A DNA stretch of 44,316 bases from an uncultured Ruminiclostridium sp. (GTDB lineage Bacteria; Bacillota; Clostridia; Oscillospirales; Ruminococcaceae). Shown here piece by piece: positions 9,868 through 17,322 of the stretch (positions are counted from its first letter, which is position 1; each line of letters opens with the position of its first letter). The notes under the pieces are model-generated. The model did no database searches, was not told where the DNA came from, and saw only the letters and a program-made list of their open reading frames with translations. Where the stretch lies: the NCBI GenBank assembly GCA_910579265.1, contig CAJTTE010000023.1:1-44316 (forward strand). The letters are read 5' to 3'. Both the position numbers and the translations under genes were made by a program.

Positions 9868-10257
9868 ATGTTTGATAAATATTCTTTGCTTCGACGACTT
9901 CAGGAACTTTCGTTTTCCGAAAATGAGTACTGGGTAGTCGCCGGCGCCGCTATGGTTTTACATGGGTTTCGATTTCAGACACATGATATCGATTTGGGCT
10001 GCACCACACTTCTGGCGGATAAATTAGAGCAGCAGGGGTATATGGTTTTACGCGGTAAGGATGGAAGCAGAAAAATTTTATTTTCCGAAGATATCGAGAT
10101 TTTTGAAAACTGGATTGATGGTACGGTGGAAATAATCAGCGGAGTTCCCGTTGTGTCCGTGGACGGACTTATAGCGATGAAAAGGAAGCTTGGCAGGAAA
10201 AAAGATTTAACGGATATCGATTTAATAGAAAAGTCGAGAGGAGCCAGCCGGTTTTAA
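9868..10257 (+). CDS. Small nucleotidyltransferase-fold protein
   Basis: A 129-residue protein. WVVAGAAMVLHGFRFQTHDI followed by DLGC resembles the minimal nucleotidyltransferase core (a small-residue turn, then an acidic Asp-x-Asp strand) found in AbiEii/DUF6036-like proteins. Asp residues in HDIDLG would bind metal. The C-terminal part, VSVDGLIAMKRKLGRKKDLT then DIDLI, is typical of the same group, where a lysine-rich helix precedes DxxDI. The classic GS motif is replaced by GAA, so activity is uncertain. A GGAG lies rather far upstream of the ATG (13 nt). No HEPN or antitoxin gene is adjacent, so this is not an obvious toxin-antitoxin pair. Confidence 0.7.
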   Translation: MFDKYSLLRRLQELSFSENEYWVVAGAAMVLHGFRFQTHDIDLGCTTLLADKLEQQGYMVLRGKDGSRKILFSEDIEIFENWIDGTVEIISGVPVVSVDGLIAMKRKLGRKKDLTDIDLIEKSRGASRF

Positions 10258-10751
10258 TAGATTACGGTTTACCATGAAGGTGAGAAATTAATATTGCAAA
10301 CAAAATGTGTTCCGGATTTGTGCTAAGCAAGCGTAGTGTATATTTCAAACCGGTAGATCGGCGGGAAAAAATAATCTGTTTGATAAATCGGGAATTGTCG
10401 GTAAGTGAATTGAATTCCTTTTATTTTTGATGCTTTAGGGGCTGATAAATTTAAACTGCATGTACTTTTCATATTTTTATGACAAATTATAAACTTAACA
10501 GGAATTTTAAAGTTCAAGAAAAAATAATACGTTTTTATTTGTTGATGCATCTGTGATATCCTGTATAATATCAAGAAATGAAAAATTATAATCAGGGTGT
10601 TTCAAAGACTCATATCATCTATGCTTTTCGGGTTTATTATTTGAAATCAAGGTATAAAAAGCAAAAAAATAATACATGCACTTTTATTCTTTGTATTAGA
10701 CAATGAAGTTATTGTATGGACAGACGGCGGACAATAAGGGTAAAAAACAGG
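10258..10751. other. Intergenic region ahead of the HAD phosphatase
   Basis: About 490 bp. The only feature seen is the promoter at 10542-10569; otherwise AT-rich, without ORFs or repeats. Confidence 0.5.
10542..10569 (+). promoter_or_regulatory. Sigma-A-like promoter of the HAD phosphatase gene
   Basis: TTGATG (10542-10547), a 16-bp spacer and TATAAT (10564-10569) preceded by TG. About 180 bp upstream of the start codon. Confidence 0.5.
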
Positions 10752-11498
10752 ATGAAGGCAATTATAACAGATTTGGATCGGACCTTGCTCCACACAGATA
10801 AGACTGTGTCGGAATATACATACGCTATACTTAAAGAGTGTCATAAGAGCGGAATTGTTCTTATGGCGGCGACTGCCCGTCCGGAAAGATCCATTTTAAC
10901 CTATCATGATAGAATTGGCTTCGATGCGATAACCACATTAAACGGTGCGCGGATTATTTTGCCAAATAGTATAATCGAAAACGGTATTATGCCGTCAAGT
11001 GCAGATAACATTTTGAAAAAGGTAATTATGATACCCGATTTGGTTTTGTCGGCGGAAACAGGAAACGGTTTATTTTCAAATGTTCCGATCCCGGGATTGG
11101 ATACTACGGTCATTAGCGAATTCCTTGCCCTGCCTACAGAAAGCATTATATACAAGCTGCTGCTTAGCAGTAAAACAAATAACATAAAACAGGAAATAAA
11201 AAAGGCTTTAACCGAAGATACTTACATGACTGCGGCAGCGGGTACATTAATACAGATTATGAGTATTTCATCTACCAAGTGGAATGGAATCAAGGCTATG
11301 TTGAAAGCTGTGGGTATCAAGCAGAATGACGCAATTTATTTCGGAGACGATTATGATGATATAGAACCAATAGAGAAATGCGGCGCTGGCATTGCTGTTT
11401 CTAATGCTATTGGAGAGGTTCTTGACGCGGCAGATTTTATAACAGAAAGCAATGATATGGATGGCGTAGCTAAATACATTGAAAAAAATTTGTTATAA
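10752..11498 (+). CDS. Cof-type HAD-superfamily phosphatase
   Basis: A 248-residue cytosolic hydrolase, probably a sugar-phosphate or phosphorylated-metabolite phosphatase. HAD motif I is TDLDRTLLHTD, with the nucleophile and acid/base Asp near the N-terminus. A TATARPE motif II region, the large C2 cap and motif IV FGDDYDDIEPIEKCG then GIAVSNA follow, as in the Cof subfamily. The ATG at 10752 is chosen because the product then begins MKAIITDLDRT as in relatives and AAGGG lies upstream; an ATG 12 codons earlier has no site. Physiological substrate unknown. Monocistronic, with no terminator seen. Confidence 0.88.
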   Translation: MKAIITDLDRTLLHTDKTVSEYTYAILKECHKSGIVLMAATARPERSILTYHDRIGFDAITTLNGARIILPNSIIENGIMPSSADNILKKVIMIPDLVLSAETGNGLFSNVPIPGLDTTVISEFLALPTESIIYKLLLSSKTNNIKQEIKKALTEDTYMTAAAGTLIQIMSISSTKWNGIKAMLKAVGIKQNDAIYFGDDYDDIEPIEKCGAGIAVSNAIGEVLDAADFITESNDMDGVAKYIEKNLL

Positions 11499-11707
11499 TA
11501 TTTTGTGTGATTTTTTTCTCGGCAGGACCCATAACAAGCATATGGGAAGAAATGGCACAAGTAATACTCCGATGGGAAGCTTACTTATGATAAACTTAAT
11601 GCTTTTGAGTGTTAGCGGAGATTTAGGTGTTTTATTGATAAAATATAACAGCCCATACTTTTCTTAAAAATCATCGAATTACAAACCAGGCTTATGGAGA
11701 AAAAACA

Positions 11708-12481
11708 ATGGAATACATACGAGTGACAAAAGAAAATATTGACAAAGAACATATTTGTTGCGCAATATCCAATAACAAGGATATACAGGTTTCGTCCAAA
11801 AAGGACTGGATGATGCGGTGTTTTGATGACGGGCTTGTTTTTTTAAAAAGCACGGAGAGAGGTAAATGCTTTATTGAATATGTTCCGGCGGAAAATGCGT
11901 GGGTTCCTATTATTGCAAAAAACTATATGTACATAGATTGCTTATGGGTATCAGGCTCATTCAAAGGACATGGATACTCAAATGATCTGTTAAACGAATG
12001 CATAAAAGACTCCGAAGAAAAAGGTAAGTCAGGGCTTTGCATTCTTTCTTCAGCAAAGAAGAAGCCGTTTTTGTCCGATCCAAAATATTTACTGCACAAA
12101 GGATTTAAAGCTGCCGATATGTCAGATGTGGGAATCAATTTAATGTATCTTCCTTTTGACGAAAAGGCAATTGTTCCACAGTTTACAGAATCGGCAAGGC
12201 ATCCGCATATCGAAGAAAAGGGCTATGTTTTATATTATACAAGCCAGTGTCCTTTCAACGGCAGGTATGTGCCGGTTCTCGAACAGACTGCTTCGGAGAA
12301 TAAAATTCCGTTTAAAGCAGTTCATATCGAAACCAAAGAACAGGCACAGGCTGCACCAAGTCCGTGTACGACTTATGCAATGTTTTATAATGGAGAATTT
12401 CTTACAAATGAACAATTTAGTGATAAAAAGTTTTTGAAAACGGTACAAGAAAAACAGACAGCTTATAATTTATCGGACTGA
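11708..12481 (+). CDS. YoaP-type GNAT acetyltransferase with C-terminal thioredoxin-like domain
   Basis: A 257-residue protein. The first ~150 residues form a GNAT domain: YIDCLWVSGSFKGHGYSNDL is strand beta4 plus the acetyl-CoA loop (K-G-H-G-Y), and LLHKGFKAADM closes the fold. From about residue 165 a second domain contains YVLYYTSQCPFNGRYVPVLE, a thioredoxin-like segment with a single cysteine, and ends with FYNGEFLTNEQFSDKKFLK. This order matches the B. subtilis YoaP family, whose substrate is unknown. Its RBS is GGAG before ATG at 11708. The gene appears monocistronic and is followed by a structured 3' region and a terminator before the ribosomal cluster. Confidence 0.85.
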   Translation: MEYIRVTKENIDKEHICCAISNNKDIQVSSKKDWMMRCFDDGLVFLKSTERGKCFIEYVPAENAWVPIIAKNYMYIDCLWVSGSFKGHGYSNDLLNECIKDSEEKGKSGLCILSSAKKKPFLSDPKYLLHKGFKAADMSDVGINLMYLPFDEKAIVPQFTESARHPHIEEKGYVLYYTSQCPFNGRYVPVLEQTASENKIPFKAVHIETKEQAQAAPSPCTTYAMFYNGEFLTNEQFSDKKFLKTVQEKQTAYNLSD

Positions 12482-12490
12482 CAGCTCAAG

Positions 12491-12540
12491 CAGACCTTTT
12501 GATATGTAACTGCGGCGAAATCGGCGCCGCGGCGGGTCTG
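12491..12540. other. Nested GC-rich dyad downstream of the yoaP-like gene
   Basis: An outer stem CAGACC (12491-12496) with GGTCTG (12535-12540) encloses a stem GCGGCG (12512-12517) with CGCCGC (12525-12530). No U-tract follows, so it is not by itself an intrinsic terminator. It may stabilise the mRNA end or be part of a regulatory RNA. Confidence 0.5.
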
Positions 12541-12601
12541 ACATTCCGGCAATAATATTTTGTATCATGTTGATGATTGTCTGAGATATAGGCGTAATAC
12601 G

Positions 12602-12640
12602 GACTTTTTGTTTTACAAAAGTCTTTTTATCCTTTTTTTA
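12602..12640 (+). terminator. Probable terminator before the ribosomal cluster
   Basis: GACTTTTTG pairs with CAAAAGTC (one bulged T) around TTTTA, followed by T-rich sequence up to about 12640. It is AT-rich and weak, but its place just before a strong promoter supports it. Confidence 0.5.
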
Positions 12641-12649
12641 AAAAAAGTA

Positions 12650-12678
12650 TTGACAAGCCGACTATTGTGTGATATACT
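12650..12678 (+). promoter_or_regulatory. Strong sigma-A promoter of rpmG-secE-nusG
   Basis: A perfect TTGACA (12650-12655), a 17-bp spacer and TATACT (12673-12678), about 120 bp upstream of rpmG. Confidence 0.85.
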
Positions 12679-12799
12679 AATATCACCTCAATAGAGGGCT
12701 TATTTTTTTGTGCAAAAAATGGTCCGGCAGGAATAGGGTTTCCTGTGTGAGGGAGGCTAAGTTCGACCGTATCGAACAATTTAATAGGAGGTGCCGAAA

Positions 12800-12949
12800 A
12801 TGAGAGTTAAAATCACTATGGCTTGTACAGAGTGCAAGCAGCGCAATTACAATACCAAGAAAAACAAAAAGAATGACCCTGACAGAATTGAAATGAACAA
12901 ATACTGCAAATTCTGCCGCAAGCACACGCTCCATAAGGAAACCAAGTAA
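12800..12949 (+). CDS. rpmG: 50S ribosomal protein L33
   Basis: 49 residues, beginning MRVKITMACTECKQRNY. Four cysteines in two CxxC knuckles (ACTECK and YCKFCRKH) make this the zinc-binding type of L33. AGGAGG lies just upstream of the ATG. It is the first gene of the rpmG-secE-nusG cluster, the normal order in Clostridia, but no tRNA-Trp gene is found between rpmG and secE. Confidence 0.96.
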   Translation: MRVKITMACTECKQRNYNTKKNKKNDPDRIEMNKYCKFCRKHTLHKETK

Positions 12950-12961
12950 GGAGGACCGGTA

Positions 12962-13246
12962 ATGGCAAACGAGCTTGAAAAAAAAGCCCAGAAAAATGCG
13001 GAAAAGGCTAAAAAGGAAAGGCAGATCGCAGCTATGAAGGCCGCCGCTGCCAAAAAGCCCAAGAAGTCGCCTATCAAGTACTTCAAAGAAGTAAGGTCCG
13101 AATTCAAGAAGGTTTCATGGCCTTCAAGAAAACAAGTTTTCAACAATACGGTAGTCGTACTTGTAACCATAGTTATTTCGGCTATCGGCGTTTGGGCGCT
13201 TGACTTTCTGTTCAGCTCAGTATGGAGCTTAATGCTTAGTAAGTAA
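12962..13246 (+). CDS. secE: Preprotein translocase subunit SecE
   Basis: A 94-residue membrane protein of the SecYEG channel. The N-terminal ~45 residues are lysine/alanine-rich and probably disordered. The amphipathic family signature FKEVRSEFKKVSWPSRKQVF follows, then one transmembrane helix (NNTVVVLVTIVISAIGVWAL). A single helix is normal outside Proteobacteria. AAGGAGG from the rpmG end supplies the ribosome site; the 12-bp gap implies one mRNA. Confidence 0.96.
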   Translation: MANELEKKAQKNAEKAKKERQIAAMKAAAAKKPKKSPIKYFKEVRSEFKKVSWPSRKQVFNNTVVVLVTIVISAIGVWALDFLFSSVWSLMLSK

Positions 13247-13262
13247 TTGAAGGGGATAACCT

Positions 13263-13781
13263 ATGTCAGAAGCTAAATGGTATATTTTACACACGTTTTC
13301 GGGTTATGAAAAAAAGGTTGCCGACAATATCAAGAAGGTGGTTGAAAACAGAAATCTTCAACATCTTATTGAGGAGGTAATGGTTCCTACCGAAACCATT
13401 ACGGAAAATCATGACGGAAAGGTAAAATCTTATGAAAGTAAGATATATCCGAGTTATGTTTATGTTAAAATGGTAATGACCGACGAATCGTGGTATATCT
13501 GTCGCAACACAAGAGGCTGCACAGGCTTCGTAGGCCCCGGATCAAAGCCCATTCCTCTTACGGATGAGGAGGTAGCCAATCTCGGCGTGGTTCAGAAGCC
13601 CGCAGAGATCACATTTAAGGCCGGAGATCTTGTAAGTATCATTTCAGGTAATCTGAAGGATTTCGAGGGAACCGTCAAGGAGATCGACGAGGCCGCAGGT
13701 ACGGCTGTTGTTACGGTTTCAATGTTTGGCAGGGAAACACCCACCACGTTAGATCTGTCGTTGATACGCAAAATCAACTGA
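13263..13781 (+). CDS. nusG: Transcription termination/antitermination factor NusG
   Basis: 172 residues. The N-terminal NGN domain begins AKWYILHTFSGYEKKVADNI and includes YPSYVYVKMVM and a TRGCTGFVG loop. The C-terminal KOW domain contains FKAGDLVSIISGNLKDFEGT. The length is normal and there is no insertion. RNA polymerase binds the NGN face. It sits in the usual secE-nusG-rplK order, 16 bp after secE. Confidence 0.97.
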   Translation: MSEAKWYILHTFSGYEKKVADNIKKVVENRNLQHLIEEVMVPTETITENHDGKVKSYESKIYPSYVYVKMVMTDESWYICRNTRGCTGFVGPGSKPIPLTDEEVANLGVVQKPAEITFKAGDLVSIISGNLKDFEGTVKEIDEAAGTAVVTVSMFGRETPTTLDLSLIRKIN

Positions 13782-13901
13782 TAAAGATCGATACCGATTT
13801 TCAGAACAATGTTTCATCGTATGGAACAAATGCGATAGAGCATAATTAAATCGACTTATCGGTATAAGAAAAGTTCTTTAAGTTTTTGGAGGTAAAATAA
13901 A

Positions 13902-14327
13902 ATGGCTCAGAAGGTAGTCGGATTTATTAAATTACAAATTGCAGCGGGTAAAGCTACACCCGCTCCGCCCGTAGGTCCAGCGCTCGGTCAGCACGGTGTA
14001 AACATCGCCGCTTTTACAAAGGAATTCAATGAACGCACAAAGGCCGATATGGGACTTATCATTCCTGTTGTTATCACAGTTTATGCGGACAGAAGCTTTT
14101 CATTTATTACCAAAACTCCCCCTGCGGCAGTTTTGATCAAGAAAGCCTGCGGAATCGAGACCGCATCCGGAACACCCAATAAGACCAAGGTAGCTAAGAT
14201 CACCAAAGCTCAGGTACAGCAGATCGCGGAAACCAAGATGAGAGATCTTAACGCTGCTAATCTTGATGCCGCTATGTCTATGATAGCGGGTACATGCCGC
14301 TCAATGGGTATTGAGGTAGTTGACTGA
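13902..14327 (+). CDS. rplK: 50S ribosomal protein L11
   Basis: 141 residues. FIKLQIAAGKATPAPPVGPA and LGQHGVNIAAFTKEFN form the N-terminal domain contacting the GTPase centre. The C-terminal rRNA-binding domain ends GTCRSMGIEVVD. A GGAGG site precedes the ATG. The 120-bp gap after nusG holds an 8-bp inverted repeat (ATACCGAT 13791-13798, ATCGGTAT 13858-13865), but no clear promoter. Confidence 0.97.
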   Translation: MAQKVVGFIKLQIAAGKATPAPPVGPALGQHGVNIAAFTKEFNERTKADMGLIIPVVITVYADRSFSFITKTPPAAVLIKKACGIETASGTPNKTKVAKITKAQVQQIAETKMRDLNAANLDAAMSMIAGTCRSMGIEVVD

Positions 14328-14433
14328 GATATGTAATCCGATTTGGGTTTATGCTTTTTCAGTGGGCGAATATTCGTCAGCTGCCAATGCTCAAATAAAA
14401 ATACGGGTTTATATTCCATAAACAATAATGACG

Positions 14434-14462
14434 GTGGGAGGTTCTGAGAACCGATTGACCAC
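14434..14462 (+). promoter_or_regulatory. Ribosomal protein L1 binding site in the rplK-rplA spacer (autoregulation)
   Basis: GTGG (14434-14437) pairs with CCAC (14459-14462), and GGTTC (14440-14444) with GAACC (14448-14452) around a TGA loop. The asymmetric internal loop is GA opposite GATTGA. This two-helix/asymmetric-loop shape mimics the L1 site on 23S rRNA and ends beside the rplA Shine-Dalgarno (AAGGAGG, 14463-14469). Free L1 would block its own translation. Confidence 0.8.
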
Positions 14463-14476
14463 AAGGAGGATAATAA

Positions 14477-15169
14477 ATGAAACACGGTAAAAAGTATAAT
14501 GAAAGCGCAAAGCTTATAGAATCAACAAAATATTATGAGACAGCCGAGGCGCTGGGACTGGTTTGTCAGACGGCCAAGGCTAAGTTTGACGAAACCGTTG
14601 AGCTTCATATCAGACTCGGCGTTGACTCACGTCACGCAGATCAGCAGGTAAGAGGCGCGGTCGTTCTTCCCAACGGAACGGGAAAGACGGTAAGAGCGCT
14701 TGTATTCGCAAAGGGTGATAAGATCAAGGAAGCTCAGGACGCCGGCGCAGATTATGTTGCCGATGACGATACCGTAAAGAAGATTCAGGACGGTTGGATG
14801 GATTTTGACGTGGTTATCGCAACTCCTGATATGATGGGCGTTGTAGGACGTCTTGGTAAAGTCCTTGGTCCTCGCGGACTTATGCCTAACCCTAAAGCCG
14901 GCACTGTTACGCCTGATGTTGCCAAAGCAGTTCAGGAGGCAAAGGCAGGTAAAATAGAATATCGTCTTGATAAGGCAAACATTATTCACTGTCCCATCGG
15001 AAAAGCATCCTTCGGAACCGAGAAGCTCGAACAAAATTTTGAGGCTCTTATGAATGCAGTCGTTAAGGCTAAGCCGGCAGCAGCAAAGGGCACATATATA
15101 AAGAGCTGTACCGTTTCTTCTACTATGGGTCCCGGCGTTAAAGTGAATACTGTTAAGTTCGGTTCTTAA
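14477..15169 (+). CDS. rplA: 50S ribosomal protein L1
   Basis: 230 residues, normal length. MKHGKKYNESAKLIESTKYY opens the protein; the family signature includes LGKVLGPRGLMPNPKAGTVT and KIEYRLDKANIIHCPIGKAS. It forms the L1 stalk and represses its own mRNA at the site just upstream. Normally rplJ follows directly; here the genes are separated by ~1.6 kb containing an inserted segment. Confidence 0.97.
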   Translation: MKHGKKYNESAKLIESTKYYETAEALGLVCQTAKAKFDETVELHIRLGVDSRHADQQVRGAVVLPNGTGKTVRALVFAKGDKIKEAQDAGADYVADDDTVKKIQDGWMDFDVVIATPDMMGVVGRLGKVLGPRGLMPNPKAGTVTPDVAKAVQEAKAGKIEYRLDKANIIHCPIGKASFGTEKLEQNFEALMNAVVKAKPAAAKGTYIKSCTVSSTMGPGVKVNTVKFGS

Positions 15170-15215
15170 ATTCCGTTTATTTAAAGAAATCCACACAGGG
15201 AGATCGATTTCGAAG

Positions 15216-15425
15216 ATGGAATGGTTTAGCTATGTTAAATTCGTGGATGATATCAACAGTCTTGGCGGCGTTGATTCAGTATCAAAGGCAACTGAAGGCT
15301 ATCCTTTTGAATTAAGGGCAGATGTTCTTAAAAGCTACTATGACGCTGAACGTGTTCCGAACTATGCTACGCGTCAAAGCCTGGCAACCAGTATGAAATT
15401 TGATTGCAACCGATATTTATTTTAG
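15216..15425 (+). CDS. Short hypothetical ORF cut off at a MITE end
   Basis: A 69-codon frame, MEWFSYVKFVDDINSLGGVD and on, with mixed charge and believable protein composition but no recognised family. A GGGAG lies ~13 nt upstream of the ATG, further than usual. The stop codon TAG (15423-15425) falls inside the terminal repeat of the MITE-A copy that starts at 15422, so the frame may be the 5' remnant of a longer gene cut by the insertion. It could also be noncoding. Confidence 0.4.
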   Translation: MEWFSYVKFVDDINSLGGVDSVSKATEGYPFELRADVLKSYYDAERVPNYATRQSLATSMKFDCNRYLF

Positions 15426-15561
15426 GATATATCTGTTAAGCCGCAAAATGCACGACTTCTATTAACAGCTGACGATTTTACTTCAAAAAATGCAAATTTT
15501 ACTTGAAATCGCCATGCTTTAGAATAATCGTACAAATTTGCTTTGTTTTAGATATGCACTA
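15422..15561 (+). mobile_element. MITE-A copy 1 (internally deleted, 140 bp)
   Basis: The left end TTAGGATATATCTG and right end TTTTAGATATGCACTA are degenerate versions of the MITE-A terminal repeats. Internal blocks shared with other copies are CCGCAAAATGCACGA, GAAATCGCCATGCTTTAGA and CAAATTTGCTTTGTTTTAGA. About 45 bp of the middle present in other copies is missing. Same orientation as copy 2 at 16305. Confidence 0.7.
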
Positions 15562-15578
15562 TTGACATGTAATATAAA

Positions 15579-15617
15579 AAATCACGCTTGGGGATATTGA
15601 CAGGCGTGATTTTATTT
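15579..15617 (+). terminator. Terminator hairpin after the rplA segment
   Basis: AAATCACGC (15579-15587) pairs with GCGTGATTT (15604-15612), followed by a T-rich stretch. Its 16-nt loop contains the -35 box of the next promoter. Confidence 0.6.
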
Positions 15618-15625
15618 ATTAAAAT
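15597..15625 (+). promoter_or_regulatory. Sigma-A promoter of the DUF1266-like gene, overlapping the terminator
   Basis: TTGACA (15597-15602), a 17-bp spacer and TAAAAT (15620-15625). The hairpin's 3' arm and T-tract occupy the spacer. Confidence 0.7.
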
Positions 15626-15681
15626 ATAATTATAGTTTTACGTCCGGAGATGAAAAATTTAAAATAACAGGAGACTCTTAA

Positions 15682-16257
15682 ATGGGAATATTCAGAAAAA
15701 AAGAACCGGCAGATGCAACATTGCCAAAAACGGATGCCGAAAAGTGGGTGACTTACTGCTACGCCATGTGGTCAAAATATGCAAACGGAGATTGGCATTA
15801 TATTGCCGGATCCGTTGAATTCAGCAAATCCGAAGGGGCTTCTATGAGGGTAATGCTCCGAAGAGATTGGGAAATAAATAACAAGGACGAGCTTCTGGAT
15901 ATGGTAAGCTATCTCACTTCTTTTTACGAAGAGGGGACGGATGTGGAGCAGGAGGATATCGCGATCGGCGCATGGGATCTTTGCCGTGCCTGTCAGATAC
16001 TTGGTATGGGTTATCTTGGAGGAATCATACAGCGGCAGGAAATGTTTGACGAATCTTTAAAGGTAGGCAGAATCATACAGGAATATTATCATTCATGGCA
16101 GGAGCTTTACGAAAGTTATCTGAACGGATATCGTGACTGGAGAAGCGGGAATGACAACGGAGCACAGGAGGATATTGCCGAAAGAGAGCGTATATGTGAT
16201 GAGATCTTAAAATCAGCGGACGGTCCGTGCTCTTTAAGTTGGAATACCGTACTGTAA
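15682..16257 (+). CDS. DUF1266-like protein
   Basis: A 191-residue cytosolic protein. The order RRDWEINNKDELLDMVSYLT, AWDLCRACQILGMGYLGGII and then YYHSWQELYESYLNGYRDWR matches the DUF1266 pattern: a W-x-I helix with a following search helix, the WDL/R-A helix, and an SWxE..xSYLxGxxxW ending. The function is unknown. AGGAG precedes the ATG. The gene has its own promoter, sits between rplA and rplJ where no gene is expected, and is bracketed by two MITE-A copies in the same orientation, so it is probably an insertion into the ribosomal cluster. Confidence 0.7.
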   Translation: MGIFRKKEPADATLPKTDAEKWVTYCYAMWSKYANGDWHYIAGSVEFSKSEGASMRVMLRRDWEINNKDELLDMVSYLTSFYEEGTDVEQEDIAIGAWDLCRACQILGMGYLGGIIQRQEMFDESLKVGRIIQEYYHSWQELYESYLNGYRDWRSGNDNGAQEDIAERERICDEILKSADGPCSLSWNTVL

Positions 16258-16304
16258 ACCGACTTCACTTTGGCTTACAACTAAAAGTATACTTTACTCG
16301 TATC

Positions 16305-16488
16305 AGGAGCTGTCAGAAAATCCGCAAAGTGCACGATTACTAATAGCTGCGGACGCTATCCGCGTTAAAGAATGCCGGTAGTTATCCAAAAGGAATACTA
16401 CTAAATACCCTCGTATTCCTTCGCTTTTTTTAAAATTGCTATTTTTATCGTAATCGACAAACTTGCTTTGTTTTCAGATACGCCTTAA
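16305..16488 (+). mobile_element. MITE-A copy 2
   Basis: 184 bp from AGGAGCTGTCAGAAAA to TTTTCAGATACGCCTTAA, with inverted terminal repeats. It carries the shared internal blocks GCACGATTACTAATAGCTGC, CGGTAGTTATCCAAAAGGA and ACCCTCGTATTCCTTCGC. No ORF. Confidence 0.8.
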
Positions 16489-16550
16489 TATTGGATAATA
16501 GCGTATTTAAGGGTGAAAGAATACCTGTCAGCGATTTAAAATTTTTAAAA

Positions 16551-16587
16551 AAACACGGTTGCAGGGGTTGACAAGCGTGTTTTTTTA
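16551..16587 (+). terminator. Terminator hairpin upstream of the L10 leader
   Basis: AAACACG (16551-16557) pairs with CGTGTTT (16576-16582), followed by a run of T to 16586. As at 15579, the loop holds a promoter -35 box. Confidence 0.6.
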
Positions 16588-16596
16588 TGTTATAAT
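16568..16596 (+). promoter_or_regulatory. Consensus sigma-A promoter of rplJ-rplL
   Basis: A perfect TTGACA (16568-16573), 17-bp spacer and TATAAT (16591-16596). Transcription would start a few bases before the L10 leader. Confidence 0.9.
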
Positions 16597-16600
16597 ACAT

Positions 16601-16720
16601 CTGCTGTTCTAAAGACAGCAGGTCGCTTTTGCGCTAACGGTTTTTGTGCCGCCTGCCGAGGAATGGGAAGTAATTGATTGTTTACATCCTTTTCCTGTGA
16701 AAAGGATTTTTTATTTTCCC
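16601..16720 (+). ncRNA. Ribosomal protein L10 leader with attenuator
   Basis: The rplJL leader begins with a stem CTGCTGT (16601-16607)/ACAGCAG (16615-16621), then CCGCCTGCCGAGGAAT, wording seen in firmicute L10 leaders. It ends in a terminator: ATCCTTTTC (16686-16694) with GAAAAGGAT (16699-16707), then a T-run. The L10(L12)4 complex binding the upstream part would favour the terminator, giving feedback control. The identification comes from position and motifs, not a covariance search. Confidence 0.8.
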
Positions 16721-16758
16721 CGTTTAGTACAGCAATTACTAAAACAGGAGGTAAAGAT

Positions 16759-17274
16759 ATGCCAAGTCAAAAGGTTTTGGAAACTAAACAGCAGTTTGTC
16801 AATGAATTGGCTGACAAGCTTAAAGGCGCAGCCTGTGGTGTAATCGTAGATTACAGAGGCATTAACGTTGCTGATGATACCGTACTCAGAAGAAGCCTTC
16901 GTGAAGCAGGAGTGGATTACTTTGTTGTAAAGAATACTCTCCTCAAAAGAGCTGCTGAAGCTGCAGGTATTGAAGGTTTGGACGAGCACCTTGAGGGCAC
17001 TACCGCTATCGCTCTTTCCAAGGAAGATATTATTATTGCTCCCAAGCTGCTTTATAAGCAGGTTGAGGCTTCCAAGGGCGAGTTTAAGATCAAGGTAGGT
17101 TTTATTGACGGTAAGGCAATAACCGCAGATGAAGTTACCGAATACGCTAAGCTGCCCGATAAGGATACCCTTGTTGCAAAGCTTCTTTTCGTTCTTCAGT
17201 CTCCTATTCAGAAGCTTGCCATTGCTGCGAGCGAAATCGCAAAGAAAAAAGAAGCAGAAGAAACTGTCGCTTAA
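16759..17274 (+). CDS. rplJ: 50S ribosomal protein L10
   Basis: 171 residues. MPSQKVLETKQQFVNELADK starts the protein; VDYFVVKNTLLKRAA is the rRNA-binding part, and the C-terminal helix that carries L7/L12 dimers ends EIAKKKEAEETVA. Start 16759 follows AGGAGG (16747-16752). The frame is open further upstream, but that part is the attenuator hairpin. Confidence 0.97.
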   Translation: MPSQKVLETKQQFVNELADKLKGAACGVIVDYRGINVADDTVLRRSLREAGVDYFVVKNTLLKRAAEAAGIEGLDEHLEGTTAIALSKEDIIIAPKLLYKQVEASKGEFKIKVGFIDGKAITADEVTEYAKLPDKDTLVAKLLFVLQSPIQKLAIAASEIAKKKEAEETVA

Positions 17275-17322
17275 TCTATTTGGCGGCGTAACAAAAATTT
17301 TAATTTACGGAGGAACATAAAA

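Noticed and set aside
9868..10257. MNT/HEPN or AbiE toxin-antitoxin pair
   Set aside because: No HEPN, antitoxin or AbiEi-like gene lies on either side; the single protein does not support a system call.
12950..12961. tRNA-Trp expected between rpmG and secE in some Clostridia
   Set aside because: Only 12 bp separate the genes.
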